Shown here: positions 41,886-50,356 of the stretch, piece after piece
Layout of the letters: every line of letters starts with the position of its first letter
Numbering within the stretch: the stretch's first letter is position 1
Assembly (NCBI GenBank): GCA_910579805.1
Contig: CAJTWM010000015.1
Coordinates: forward strand, 21,448 to 85,447
DNA from: an uncultured Lachnospiraceae bacterium
GTDB taxonomy: Bacteria; Bacillota; Clostridia; Lachnospirales; Lachnospiraceae
DNA length: 64,000 bases
Direction: 5' to 3'
Notes under the pieces: model-generated
Told to the model about the DNA's origin: nothing
The model's input: the letters and a program-made list of their open reading frames with translations, nothing else
Databases searched by the model: none
Program-made: the position numbers and the translations under genes

Positions 41886-42518
41886 GTGGATCAGGAATAT
41901 AAAAAAGAACAAGAATTAGAAAAGAATCAGGAATACAAAAAATGTATGGCAGGAGAGATTTATGATTGTCATGATGCGGTCTTTTTGGAGTTTAAGGCAA
42001 GAACAAGAAGGCTTTTGGCAGAATACCATATGTTAAAATATGAGGAAAAAGAGAAAAAAAGGGAAATATTAAGCCGGATGTTCGGCAGGATAGGAAAGAA
42101 CGTTTCAGTGGGACAGCCTTTTTTGTGCGATTATGGACGAAATATTTATATAGGGGACAATGTATCCGTTAATATGAACTGTACCTTTGTGGATTGTAAT
42201 AAGATTACGATTGGAAATAATGTGCTGATCTCTTCTAACGTGCAGTTATATACTTCTACCCATCCGGTAGAACTTTCCGAACGTTTGACGGAGGACTGGC
42301 AGGAAGAGAGCGGCGCTTATTTTTGTACTACTTATGCAAAGCCCGTTACGATCGAAGACGGGGCATGGCTGGGCGGCGGCGTGATCGTGCTGCCGGGAGT
42401 GACGATCGGGGCAGGAAGCGTGATAGGCGCGGGCAGCGTAGTGACAAGATCCATTCCCGCAAATGTGGTGGCGGCAGGGAATCCATGCAGGATCATACGG
42501 AAGATCAACCAAGGCTGA
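41886..42518 (+). CDS. Sugar O-acetyltransferase (maltose/galactoside acetyltransferase type)
   Basis: 210 residues with a left-handed beta-helix of hexapeptide repeats. The mac domain is MAGEIYDCHDAVFLEFKART, followed by CDYGRNIYIGDNVSVNMNC, VDCNKITIGNNVLISSNVQL, the acetyl-transfer THPV His, and GGGVIVLPGVTIGAGSVIGA. It acetylates a sugar hydroxyl from acetyl-CoA. The GTG start at 41886 has GGAG about 11 nt upstream. ATG 41946 (MAGEIYD) would give the usual family N-terminus but has a weaker site, so the start is uncertain. Confidence 0.85.
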   Translation: MDQEYKKEQELEKNQEYKKCMAGEIYDCHDAVFLEFKARTRRLLAEYHMLKYEEKEKKREILSRMFGRIGKNVSVGQPFLCDYGRNIYIGDNVSVNMNCTFVDCNKITIGNNVLISSNVQLYTSTHPVELSERLTEDWQEESGAYFCTTYAKPVTIEDGAWLGGGVIVLPGVTIGAGSVIGAGSVVTRSIPANVVAAGNPCRIIRKINQG

Positions 42519-42579
42519 GTGCCATTACGGCACTGACGCCGTAAGAGGCATGGCGGAAAGTGTGAAGAGGATTGAAAAA

Positions 42580-42618
42580 ATGATTTTACGGAAAAAGATC
42601 CGTAAGATCATTTTTTTA
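42580..42618 (+). terminator. Terminator before the PadR cassette
   Basis: ATGATTTTACGGA (42580-42592) pairs with TCCGTAAGATCAT (42599-42611) with one mismatch, followed by a run of seven T. Confidence 0.85.
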
Positions 42619-42666
42619 TTGACATATATATCGCAGTGCGATACTATAATAGTATCGTAGTGCGAT
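42619..42666 (+). promoter_or_regulatory. Promoter with paired palindromic operators of the PadR cassette
   Basis: TTGACA at 42619-42624, 17 nt, TACTAT at 42642-42647. The 13-bp palindrome ATCGCAGTGCGAT (42630-42642) fills the spacer, and ATCGTAGTGCGAT (42654-42666) lies just past the -10. The two are themselves arranged as a 37-bp inverted repeat. A longer palindrome ATCGCAAGCAGGCTTGCGAT follows at 42741-42760 inside the first gene. The PadR protein encoded at 42984 is the likely ligand. Confidence 0.7.
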
Positions 42667-42700
42667 ATATCGCGGTAATAAGTAAGCGAAGGAGGATAGC

Positions 42701-42961
42701 GTGAAAAATCAAAGATTTTACAACTTTCTATTTAAGCAGTATCGCAAGCAGGCTTGCGATATGCAAGGGGTGATTATAATGAAAAATAAAGAAAATATGT
42801 CCTGTTATTGCTGGTTGATTGCGTCGGCCTGCTTTCTGATCAGCGCTATCGTTAATCTTTTTAGCGATTATGTAAGATATTTGTCTGTTGTACATCTTTG
42901 TCTGGCGGGGGTTTTTTTATATTTGGCAGTAACCCATAAAAGGGACAGCGGTGAAAAGTAA
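42701..42961 (+). CDS. Small membrane protein of the PadR cassette
   Basis: 86 residues from GTG 42701 (AGGAGG 6 nt upstream), with two hydrophobic segments (CYCWLIASACFLISAIVNLF and YLSVVHLCLAGVFLYLAV). An in-frame ATG at 42779, with AAGGGG upstream, would give a 60-residue form starting MKNKENMSC, which already holds both membrane segments. The 26-codon upstream part contains the third ATCGCA-type palindrome. No family is recognised. It is the first gene of the PadR-DUF2812 transcript. Confidence 0.6.
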   Translation: MKNQRFYNFLFKQYRKQACDMQGVIIMKNKENMSCYCWLIASACFLISAIVNLFSDYVRYLSVVHLCLAGVFLYLAVTHKRDSGEK

Positions 42962-42983
42962 AAACGGACAGATGGAAGTAAGA

Positions 42984-43394
42984 ATGAAATTTGAGGAGAT
43001 TTGTAGGGAGGTGGCCAATGTGGTGAGTATAGACGCGCATATAAGGAAAGTATATGTTCCTATGACGGAAACGGGATTTTATATTCTTTTATGTCTCCAA
43101 ACGCCAAATCATGGTTACGGGATCGTCCAAAAAGTGAAAGAAATGACAGACGGAGATATTACGCTGGCGCCCGGAACTATGTATGGAAGTCTGTCAAAAA
43201 TGGAAAAAGACAGATTGATCCGTTTTGTCAGAGAAGAGGAAAAAAGAAAGATTTATGTCATTACGGAGTTGGGGTGCGAAGTGTTGGAAATGGAAAAGAA
43301 AAGAATTGAACGTCTATATAGGAATATGAAGGCTGATTTTTCAACTACGAGTTGTGCCGGAGCCACAAACTCGAAATCGCAGAGTCAAATTTGA
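42984..43394 (+). CDS. PadR-family transcriptional regulator
   Basis: 136 residues with the PadR winged helix: MTETGFYILLCLQTPNHGYG, DITLAPGTMYGSLSKMEKDRL and KRKIYVITELGCEVLEMEKK. The family represses genes for membrane or stress proteins. ATG 42984 lies 8 nt after CGGACAGATGGAAG, a variant of the hairpin/ribosome-binding-site repeat; upstream GTG 42951 would overlap the previous gene. The last about 16 residues (TTSCAGATNSKSQSQI) are read from the structured leader of the next gene, so the natural C-terminus may have been extended by it. Confidence 0.85.
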   Translation: MKFEEICREVANVVSIDAHIRKVYVPMTETGFYILLCLQTPNHGYGIVQKVKEMTDGDITLAPGTMYGSLSKMEKDRLIRFVREEEKRKIYVITELGCEVLEMEKKRIERLYRNMKADFSTTSCAGATNSKSQSQI

Positions 43395-43440
43395 AATTTG
43401 GCCCGCGGCCTTCGCCAAAAAACTGCTCCGGCATGGAGGC
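43347..43440 (+). promoter_or_regulatory. Structured leader with candidate pseudoknot before the DUF2812 gene
   Basis: Hairpin CGAGTTGTG / CACAAACTCG encloses loop CCGGAGC (43357-43363). CAAATTTGAAATTTG and TTGGCCCGCGGCCTTCGCCAA can form two further hairpins. GCTCCGG at 43424-43430 is perfectly complementary to the first loop and lies 5 nt before GGAGG, the ribosome binding site of the gene at 43445. A loop-to-leader pseudoknot next to a ribosome binding site suggests cis regulation. No known riboswitch class was recognised. Confidence 0.5.
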
Positions 43441-43444
43441 AAAA

Positions 43445-44398
43445 ATGGGAAATAAAAAAAGTGTGTTTAAAATTTTTACGATCTGTCAATACCAACAGGA
43501 AGAAGAGTATCTGAGTTCTATGCATGAAAAGGGATGGGCGCTGAAGAAGGTCACGTTCCCCGGGTTTTATCACTTTGAAAAGTGCGAACCGGGAAGGAAA
43601 GTTACTTATCGTCTGGATTACAATCAGGAGGGCATAAAAAATAAATCGGAATACATTACACTGTTTTCAGATTGCGGATGGGAGTATCTGTTCGACATGG
43701 TAGGGTATAGTTACTTCCGTAAAGAAAGTGACGGCAGTCAGGAGAGGGAAGAAATATTCTGTGACGATTCCTCGAGGCTTGATATGATGAAACGTGTTTT
43801 TAAAGGCAGGATCATTCCTCTTATTATATTGTTCGTATGTTGTATCTTACCGCAGTTCTTTTTGAATGTGCAGGGATATGGCGGCGGAGGTATTGTACAG
43901 GAAACGTTATCGGTTACTCTGATGATATTGGCTTTCGTCTATCTGCTTATATTTAGCGCCAGCGCGTATCAGTTTTATTTATATGAAAAGAGAGTATTAC
44001 CGGAAAAAGCAGGCGTAACATATAAGTATTGCGGAATCGCAGTTCTGATATTATCCATGCTCCTGTGTATCGGGACCTGTTTTTATCTTTCAAAGCGTTC
44101 GGTTTATTCTGTCTCGGAAAGGGCAGACGGCTTTACGATTGAAGCGGAACAATTAAACGGATCCGTAGTGATGGAATATGATCTTAAGAAGGGCGACTGC
44201 ATAGCGGTTGAAACCAGCGGTTACGATGGTCTCGCTCTATATATTTGTATAGGAGAAGAAAATAAAGAACCTGCTTTTTTCGGAAACAGTTACGGTGAAA
44301 TGGGTGATTTTACTGTGGAGATTATGGAAGACGGGCATTATCAGATCGAGTGCTCCGGTAGAAAAGGAAAAGGCGTTATTGCATTTGATATAAAGTAA
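43445..44398 (+). CDS. DUF2812 domain-containing membrane protein
   Basis: 317 residues. The N-terminal DUF2812 domain has YQQEEEYLSSMHEKGWALKK and VTYRLDYNQEGIKNKSEYI, then FSDCGWEYLFDMVGYSYFRK. Three transmembrane segments follow (IIPLIILFVCCILPQFF, LSVTLMILAFVYLLIFSASA, YCGIAVLILSMLLCIGTC) and an extracellular C-terminal beta domain of about 90 residues. DUF2812 genes regularly follow PadR regulators, and the function is unknown. Start ATG 43445 has GGAGG 7 nt upstream; the longer frame reads through the leader structure. Confidence 0.82.
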   Translation: MGNKKSVFKIFTICQYQQEEEYLSSMHEKGWALKKVTFPGFYHFEKCEPGRKVTYRLDYNQEGIKNKSEYITLFSDCGWEYLFDMVGYSYFRKESDGSQEREEIFCDDSSRLDMMKRVFKGRIIPLIILFVCCILPQFFLNVQGYGGGGIVQETLSVTLMILAFVYLLIFSASAYQFYLYEKRVLPEKAGVTYKYCGIAVLILSMLLCIGTCFYLSKRSVYSVSERADGFTIEAEQLNGSVVMEYDLKKGDCIAVETSGYDGLALYICIGEENKEPAFFGNSYGEMGDFTVEIMEDGHYQIECSGRKGKGVIAFDIK

Positions 44399-44418
44399 AT
44401 GAAGAAAGAAACTTAGGA

Positions 44419-44450
44419 AGGAGCCGCCATGAGATTCCATGACGGCTCCT
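44419..44450. terminator. Hairpin between convergent genes
   Basis: AGGAGCCGCCATG (44419-44431) pairs with CATGACGGCTCCT (44438-44450) with one mismatch. It lies between the DUF2812 gene and the convergent DUF3892 gene. The T tract is poor on the plus strand. Confidence 0.55.
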
Positions 44451-44455
44451 GTCTG

Positions 44456-44752
44456 CTATCCGCTGACAGACGGAAGATGAGAGAGATTATTGTTTTCATT
44501 GCCGTCGGGGATGGATTTTAAATATTCTTTTCCGTCTCTATGGGCGATCCCGACGCCGTTGATTTTTCCGTCCTTGGCCATGGCTACGCCTTCTTCTTTG
44601 GATACGGTAGATCCGTCGGAAAGCTGATAGCCGTTGACGCGGCCCTCTGTTTTGACAAGTCCCACGATGTCTTTGGCATCGGGTCTGGCGTCAGGAATGG
44701 AATCCAAAGTATTTTTAGCAAGCGATGCGTCCAATATAGTTTCTTTTTCCAT
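44456..44752 (-). CDS. DUF3892 family small protein
   Basis: 98 residues, soluble. After a short variable N-terminus the sequence RVNGYQLSDGSTVSKEEGVA, then DGKINGVGIAHRDGKEYLK, matches the DUF3892 pattern. The family has no assigned biochemical role. CGGAGG lies 4 nt before the ATG. It appears monocistronic. Confidence 0.75.
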   Translation of the reverse strand: MEKETILDASLAKNTLDSIPDARPDAKDIVGLVKTEGRVNGYQLSDGSTVSKEEGVAMAKDGKINGVGIAHRDGKEYLKSIPDGNENNNLSHLPSVSG

Positions 44753-44822
44753 AAAACCTCCGTGATCATATAAAACCGGTATAAAAATTTATCTAAAAAA
44801 AGTGTTTGCGAAAAAATAAAAA

Positions 44823-46355
44823 TTATACCTGCTTATAATAACTGAGAAAATCCCCTAAACTTTCCATAGCGTCTTTTAATACTTCGATCCGCGGCAGATA
44901 TACGACGCGGAAATGATCCGGTTCGCTCCAGTTGAACCCGCCGCCGTGGATGATCAGTATTTTCTTGTCCCTTAGCAGGTCCAATGCAAATTTTTCGTCG
45001 TCCAAAATATTGAACTTTTTCGTATCCAGCTTTGGGAAGATATAAAAAGCGGCTTTTGGCTTGACGGCGCTGATTCCCGGAATGTCGTTTAAAGCCTTAT
45101 AGATATAGTCCCTCTGTTCATAAACCCGTCCGCCGGGAATGATATAGTTGTTTACGCTCTGGTACCCGCCGAGAGCGGTCTGCACGATGGACTGTGCCGG
45201 CACATTGGAGCAGAGGCGCATATTGGAAAGCATATTCAGGCCTTCGATATAGTCTTTGGCCATTCTTTTGTTACCGCTCAGTATCATCCAGCCGATGCGG
45301 AATCCTGCGATCATGTGGGATTTTGACAATCCGCTGAAAGTCACGCAGAACAGATCCGGCGCAAGGGAGGCGATGGCAATATGTTCTTCTTCATCCATCA
45401 CAAGACGGTCGTAAATTTCGTCCGAAAAGATGATCAACTGATGTTCTCTTGCCACTTCCACGATCTGCTGAAGAATCTCTTTGGAATATACGGCTCCGGT
45501 GGGGTTATTCGGATTGATGATCACGATGGCCTTTGTTCTGTCTGAAATCTTCTTTTTGATATCTTCCAGATCCGGATACCATTCCGCCTGCTCGTCGCAG
45601 ATGTAATGAACCGCTTTTCCTCCGGCCAGTGTGACGCAGGCCGTCCATAAAGGATAATCAGGCGCAGGGACAAGAACTTCGTCCCCGTCGTTTAACAATG
45701 CCGACATACTTAGATTGATCAGTTCGCTTACGCCGTTTCCGGTATAAATATCTTCAACGGAAAGATTCGGGATATTTTTGATCTGCGCATACTGCATGAT
45801 CGCTTTCCGGGCGGAAAACAAACCTTTTGCCACGGAATACCCTTCGCATTCCGTCAACTGTCTCTGCATATCATAGATCACTTCGTCCGGCGTGCGGAAA
45901 CCGAAAGGGGCGGGATTGCCGATGTTCAGTTTCAGTACGTTGGCGCCGGTTTCTTCCATTCTTGCCGCTTCGTCTACGACGGGGCCTCTGACATCGTATA
46001 ATACGTTATCTAATTTAGTTGATTTTTTGAATTCTCTCATCACTGCTTTTCCTCCCATATTGGAATATGTTGAATGTAAAAACTGCGGTTCTTTAGGGGC
46101 TGCCGGCATATATGGCGGGACATGGTTCTTATGGAAGGAGGAACCGCATAACCAGTCCGGTTCCACTTTTAACGTATCCGCCAAAAATATGGCAATATTT
46201 TTTCTGGGAAGGGTCTTTCCGCTTATATATTGACTGAGCTGGCTTTTTCCCAGTTTCACGCCGGCTTCTTTCGCGGTCCGGAGAAGATCCACCTGTTTTA
46301 ATCCTTGTGACGCCATGGACTCGGTCAGCCGTTCGGAAAATGTTTTGTGATCCAT
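44823..46355 (-). CDS. Aminotransferase fused to an N-terminal XRE helix-turn-helix
   Basis: 510 residues. Residues 1-70 are an XRE/Cro-type HTH (FSERLTESMASQGLKQVDLL, KLGKSQLSQYISGKTLPRK, LADTLKVEPDWL). From about residue 105 a class I/II PLP aminotransferase of the AlaA/AlaT kind follows (VLKLNIGNPAPFGFRTPDEV, IINPNNPTGAVY, FSGLSKSHMIAGFRIGW with the PLP Lys near 345, and a late FRVVYLPR). It should make alanine or a related amino acid and also bind DNA. ATG 46355 is chosen because GAGGG lies 6 nt upstream; in-frame 46367 has none. Its promoter overlaps repeated AGTTCAAT sites. Confidence 0.9.
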   Translation of the reverse strand: MDHKTFSERLTESMASQGLKQVDLLRTAKEAGVKLGKSQLSQYISGKTLPRKNIAIFLADTLKVEPDWLCGSSFHKNHVPPYMPAAPKEPQFLHSTYSNMGGKAVMREFKKSTKLDNVLYDVRGPVVDEAARMEETGANVLKLNIGNPAPFGFRTPDEVIYDMQRQLTECEGYSVAKGLFSARKAIMQYAQIKNIPNLSVEDIYTGNGVSELINLSMSALLNDGDEVLVPAPDYPLWTACVTLAGGKAVHYICDEQAEWYPDLEDIKKKISDRTKAIVIINPNNPTGAVYSKEILQQIVEVAREHQLIIFSDEIYDRLVMDEEEHIAIASLAPDLFCVTFSGLSKSHMIAGFRIGWMILSGNKRMAKDYIEGLNMLSNMRLCSNVPAQSIVQTALGGYQSVNNYIIPGGRVYEQRDYIYKALNDIPGISAVKPKAAFYIFPKLDTKKFNILDDEKFALDLLRDKKILIIHGGGFNWSEPDHFRVVYLPRIEVLKDAMESLGDFLSYYKQV

Positions 46356-46459
46356 GTATTCCCTCATTTCTGCGCAGTTTTATTGCATTGTCACATTTTA
46401 TGGATCGCAAGTTTGCCGACACTGCGCGAACGCAAACTTAAGATATTTAAAGTTTAATA

Positions 46460-46550
46460 AGTTCAATTTTGAAATTAATCATAACACAGGCAGGGAAAAA
46501 GTTCAATATAAAAATTGAACTTTTGAGTAAGTATTTAAAAAGTTCAATTT
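46460..46550 (-). promoter_or_regulatory. Promoter and AGTTCAAT operators of the XRE-aminotransferase gene
   Basis: On the minus strand TTGAAC (46506-46501), a 17-nt spacer and TATGAT (46483-46478) form a promoter. The -35 box lies inside the 11-bp palindrome AAAAGTTCAAT/ATTGAACTTTT (46497-46524). Further AGTTCAATTT copies sit at 46460 and 46541. Three regularly placed sites around the promoter point to autoregulation by the HTH domain of the enzyme. The rest of the gap to 46811 holds a MITE arm at 46630-46648 and a TACAAT near 46685. Confidence 0.7.
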
Positions 46551-46811
46551 ACGGTGGCAGTCTTATTTGGGAAGAAAACTCTTTATGAAAATAGTTTACA
46601 TTAAAATATCCTCAGAAATGCCAAAAATGAATTTTCAAACACGCTTTGGGAAATCCTTCTATGCTTCAAAATAAATTTGTGCTACAATAAATGGGAATAT
46701 TGAGGGCCACAGGACGTAAAAATATAACAAGCGGTAATGTGGCGGCAGAAAGCAGTTAATATAAAACGGAAGTATGATACCGTTAGGACGTTAAGAAAGG
46801 AACGGAAGGAT

Positions 46812-48134
46812 ATGATGGAACAATTGTCTCTCTTCGGAAACGGGAATGATCTGTCCGCTCCGTTAGCCAGTCGTATGCGGCCGGAAACGTTAGCGGATTA
46901 CATCGGGCAGAAACATTTGCTGGGAGAGGGAAAGATTTTAAAGCAGATATTGCAAAAAGATCAGGTATCTTCTATGATCTTCTGGGGGCCGCCGGGCGTA
47001 GGGAAGACTACCCTTGCCCGTATCATCGCGAAGCATACGAAAGCGGCGTTTGTGGATTTCAGCGCGGTGACAAGCGGGATCAAGGAGATCAAAGAGATCA
47101 TGAAGCAGGCGGAGAACGACCGTCAGATGGGATGGAAAACGATTGTTTTTGTGGATGAGATCCATCGTTTTAATAAAGCCCAGCAGGACGCTTTTTTGCC
47201 TTTCGTGGAAAAGGGCAGTATCATACTGATCGGCGCGACGACGGAAAATCCTTCTTTTGAGATCAACTCCGCGCTCCTTTCCAGATGTAAGGTATTTGTA
47301 TTGGAGGCATTGTCGAAAGACGACCTGACGGAACTTCTGCTAAAGACACTGGCGGATCCCAAAGGGCTTCAACATATGCATGCCGTTATGGACAGGTCTT
47401 TGGTAGAGGTCATTGCCGCTTTTGCCAATGGGGATGCAAGGACAGCCTTAAATACGCTGGAAATGGCGGTGCTGAACGGAGAGATCCGGCCGGACGGAAG
47501 TATAGTCGTAACAAAGCAGACGGTAGAGCAGTGTATCGGCAAAAAGACGCTTCTCTATGATAAAAACGGGGAAGAGCATTATAATCTGATTTCGGCGCTT
47601 CATAAATCCATGCGTAATTCCGATCCCGATGCGGCGGTCTACTGGCTGGCAAGGATGCTGGAGGCAGGAGAGGATCCGCTTTATGTAGCCAGAAGGCTGA
47701 TACGTTTTGCCAGCGAGGATATCGGGATTGCGGACAGTCAGGCGCTTACCGTTGCGGTCTCCGCTTATCAGGCCTGCCATTTTAACGGAATGCCGGAATG
47801 CGACGTGAACCTGACGCAGGCAGTCGTGTACTTAAGTATGGCGCCCAAATCGAACGCCCTTTATACGGCATATACAAGAGCGAGAACAGACGCAGCAGTG
47901 ATGCTGAATGAACCGGTACCGCTCCAGATCCGTAACGGGGTGACGGAGCTGATGCGTGATCTGCATTATGGGGAAGGATATGAGTATGCCCATGATACGG
48001 AAGAAAAAGTGACTGCCATGAAATGTCTGCCGGAATCCCTGGTGGGTAAAAAGTACTATGAACCGACGGCACAGGGAAAAGAAGCGGAAGTGAAAAAGCG
48101 ATTAGAGGAATTAGAAAGGTTTAGAAAATTATGA
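46812..48134 (+). CDS. rarA: Replication-associated recombination protein A (RarA/MgsA), second paralogue
   Basis: 440 residues: MEQLSLFGN N-terminus (typical for RarA of Firmicutes, with an SSB-interacting-like LSLF motif), PLASRMRPETLADYIGQKH, Walker A GPPGVGKTT at 59-67, Walker B VFVDEIHRFNK, IGATTENP, and SMRNSDPDAAVYWLARML. Of the two RarA proteins in the window this is the more canonical. It starts at ATG 46812 or 46815 after GGAAGGAT. Its stop overlaps the M18 peptidase start by 4 bp. Confidence 0.92.
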   Translation: MMEQLSLFGNGNDLSAPLASRMRPETLADYIGQKHLLGEGKILKQILQKDQVSSMIFWGPPGVGKTTLARIIAKHTKAAFVDFSAVTSGIKEIKEIMKQAENDRQMGWKTIVFVDEIHRFNKAQQDAFLPFVEKGSIILIGATTENPSFEINSALLSRCKVFVLEALSKDDLTELLLKTLADPKGLQHMHAVMDRSLVEVIAAFANGDARTALNTLEMAVLNGEIRPDGSIVVTKQTVEQCIGKKTLLYDKNGEEHYNLISALHKSMRNSDPDAAVYWLARMLEAGEDPLYVARRLIRFASEDIGIADSQALTVAVSAYQACHFNGMPECDVNLTQAVVYLSMAPKSNALYTAYTRARTDAAVMLNEPVPLQIRNGVTELMRDLHYGEGYEYAHDTEEKVTAMKCLPESLVGKKYYEPTAQGKEAEVKKRLEELERFRKL

Positions 48135-49393
48135 TAGAACAGTTATTTGGATTTATTGAACAGAGCCCGACCGGTTTCCATGCGGTCGATACGATCAGGA
48201 GAAAGCTTGAAAAAGCGGGATTTACACAACTGCATGAGACTGATGAATGGAGTGTTTCAGGCGGGGGAAAATATTTTGTGATAAGGAACGGATCTTCCAT
48301 CGCAGCGTTTGTTTTACCGGCGGGAGAGATCGAAGGTTTTCATATGGCGGCGGCTCACAGCGATTCTCCGTCGTTTAAGATCAAAGAAAAACCGGAGATG
48401 ACGGTAGACGAAAAGTATGTGAAATTAAATTGTGAGAAATACGGCGGGATGATTCTGTCTACATGGCTGGACAGGCCCCTATCCGTTGCAGGCCGGGTCA
48501 TTATAAAGGAAAAAGGGAAATTTGTATCGAAGCTTGTTAATGTAGATAAAGATCTGCTGGTGATCCCGAATGTGGCCGTCCATATGAACAGGGATATGAA
48601 CAAAGGGGTAGAATATAATCCCCAGACGGATATGCTGCCGCTTTACGCGGGAATAGAAAATAAGGGCAGTTTTACGGAAGAGATCGCAAGGGCGGCAGGC
48701 GTAGAAAAAGAGGAGATCTTAGGCAGCGACCTGTTTTTGTATGTGAGGGAAAAAGGAAAACGGTTCGGCGCCGGCGGAGAATTTATCTGTGCTCCCAGAT
48801 TGGATGATTTAGAGTGCGCCTTTGCGCTGACGGAAGGGATCGTATGTGCGGAAGGCTCCGGAAATTACGGGAAGATCGCAGTAGTATTTGACAATGAAGA
48901 GGTAGGCAGCGCAACGAAGCAAGGGGCGGATTCCACCTTTCTTTCCGATATCCTGCTCCGTATCAGAGAGGCTTTGGGTAAGACCGATTCCTGGCTGTGC
49001 CAACGGATTGCAAGGAGTTTTATGATCTCTGCGGATAATGCCCATGCCGTCCATCCCAATCATCCCGAAAAGGCGGATCCTACGAACAGGCCGTATATCA
49101 ACGGGGGGATCGTGATCAAATATCATGGGAGTCAGAGATATACGACGGACGGGATTTCTTCGGCCGTTATGGAAGATCTTTGCATGGAAGCTAACGTACC
49201 TTGCCAGACTTATGCAAACCGCTCGGATATCGCAGGCGGTTCCACACTCGGAAATATATCTACCGCTCACGTTTCCGTAGATACGGTAGATGTAGGACTG
49301 GCCCAGCTTGCCATGCATTCGGCGTACGAAACGGCAGGCGCGGAAGATATTGCTTATCTTGTGAAAATGCTAGAAGTTTTCTTCAAAAGGTGA
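48131..49393 (+). CDS. M18 family metallo-aminopeptidase
   Basis: 420 residues, a cytosolic dinuclear-metal aminopeptidase of the M18 (aspartyl aminopeptidase/ApeB) family. Motifs: SPTGFHAVDTIRRKL at the start, AAAHSDSPSFKIK with the first His ligand, APRLDDLECAFALTEG with the bridging Asp, VFDNEEVGSATKQGA with the Glu pair, and ISADNAHAVHPNHPEKADP. It releases N-terminal residues, often acidic, from peptides. Translation is probably coupled to rarA through the ATGA overlap. The 3' end overlaps the convergent AraC gene by 24 bp. Confidence 0.92.
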   Translation: MIEQLFGFIEQSPTGFHAVDTIRRKLEKAGFTQLHETDEWSVSGGGKYFVIRNGSSIAAFVLPAGEIEGFHMAAAHSDSPSFKIKEKPEMTVDEKYVKLNCEKYGGMILSTWLDRPLSVAGRVIIKEKGKFVSKLVNVDKDLLVIPNVAVHMNRDMNKGVEYNPQTDMLPLYAGIENKGSFTEEIARAAGVEKEEILGSDLFLYVREKGKRFGAGGEFICAPRLDDLECAFALTEGIVCAEGSGNYGKIAVVFDNEEVGSATKQGADSTFLSDILLRIREALGKTDSWLCQRIARSFMISADNAHAVHPNHPEKADPTNRPYINGGIVIKYHGSQRYTTDGISSAVMEDLCMEANVPCQTYANRSDIAGGSTLGNISTAHVSVDTVDVGLAQLAMHSAYETAGAEDIAYLVKMLEVFFKR

Positions 49394-50356
49394 AGGGATC
49401 TGCAAAGGCGCTTTCTGGCTGTAGGCGGAGGCAGGCTGTTTTAATAGCACTTTATACTGGCTTGGGGTACAGTTTAAGTATTTTTTAAATAATTTATTAA
49501 AATAGCTTGCATTATTGAATCCTACGGCCAAGGCGAGAGAGGACATGCTCTTGGCCTCTTCGTCGCCGCGTTTGATCTTTCTGGTAGCCTCAAAGATGCG
49601 GTAACGCATCACATATTCGATTGGAGTCATACGCAGGGTGCGTTTAAAACAGCGGCAGCATTCACTTTTGCTTACATGGATGGAGTCGGCGATCTCTAAC
49701 AGGCTTAACGGTTCCATATGGTGTTCTTCGATATACATGAGCGCCTGCTTTACCCGGATAGAGTCCAAAGAGGCTTCGCTCATATTGTCCTGCATCGTGA
49801 TCTTTTCATTAGCATAATGTTCTAATAGGCCCGCCCAAAACAGGCAGAGTTCTGCTTTGGTGATCAGTTCATACCCAAATTTTCTTGTAAGGTTAGCGGC
49901 GATCGCATTATTTAAATGCTCGATCAATTCTCCCTGCCATGCAACAGATTCCTCCAAGGCGATATATTTTAAATCGGAGGAGCTTAGGATCGGTGTCAGA
50001 TAAAGGGAGGAAAAATAAGTGGCGCTGTAACCAAACAGGAAGACGGGATCAAAAATAAGGGAGTAGAAAGTACATTGCTCATTATTGATAGGACGGATGG
50101 AATGGAGTACATTTTGATTGACCATGATTCCGTGTCCGGCGTCTAAGGGAATGGTTATGTTATCTATCATTAGGTTACAGTGTCCGCTGTTGATGATGAG
50201 AATCTCTATTTCCTCATGCCAGTGCCATCTTACAACGCCTGCATACATACGGCCCAGATCCGAAAAGTAGGCGGTGACCGGGAAATCTACGTTTTCGCTT
50301 CTGGAAGGTATAAATACGGAATCTTTTTCTGTGCTTGTTTTTAGTTCGTTTTTCAT
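49370..50356 (-). CDS. AraC-family transcriptional regulator
   Basis: 328 residues. An N-terminal cupin-type sensing domain (VVRWHWHEEIEILIINSGH, TIPLDAGHGIMVNQNVLHS) is followed by the AraC DNA-binding domain with two HTH motifs (LLEIADSIHVSKSECCRCFK and SLALAVGFNNASYFNKLFKK, then LNCTPSQYK). Sensor domains of this kind usually bind sugars. No sugar-use genes are adjacent, so the target is unclear. ATG 50356 has AAAGGG upstream and is preferred over 50437. Confidence 0.88.
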   Translation of the reverse strand: MKNELKTSTEKDSVFIPSRSENVDFPVTAYFSDLGRMYAGVVRWHWHEEIEILIINSGHCNLMIDNITIPLDAGHGIMVNQNVLHSIRPINNEQCTFYSLIFDPVFLFGYSATYFSSLYLTPILSSSDLKYIALEESVAWQGELIEHLNNAIAANLTRKFGYELITKAELCLFWAGLLEHYANEKITMQDNMSEASLDSIRVKQALMYIEEHHMEPLSLLEIADSIHVSKSECCRCFKRTLRMTPIEYVMRYRIFEATRKIKRGDEEAKSMSSLALAVGFNNASYFNKLFKKYLNCTPSQYKVLLKQPASAYSQKAPLQIPSPFEENF

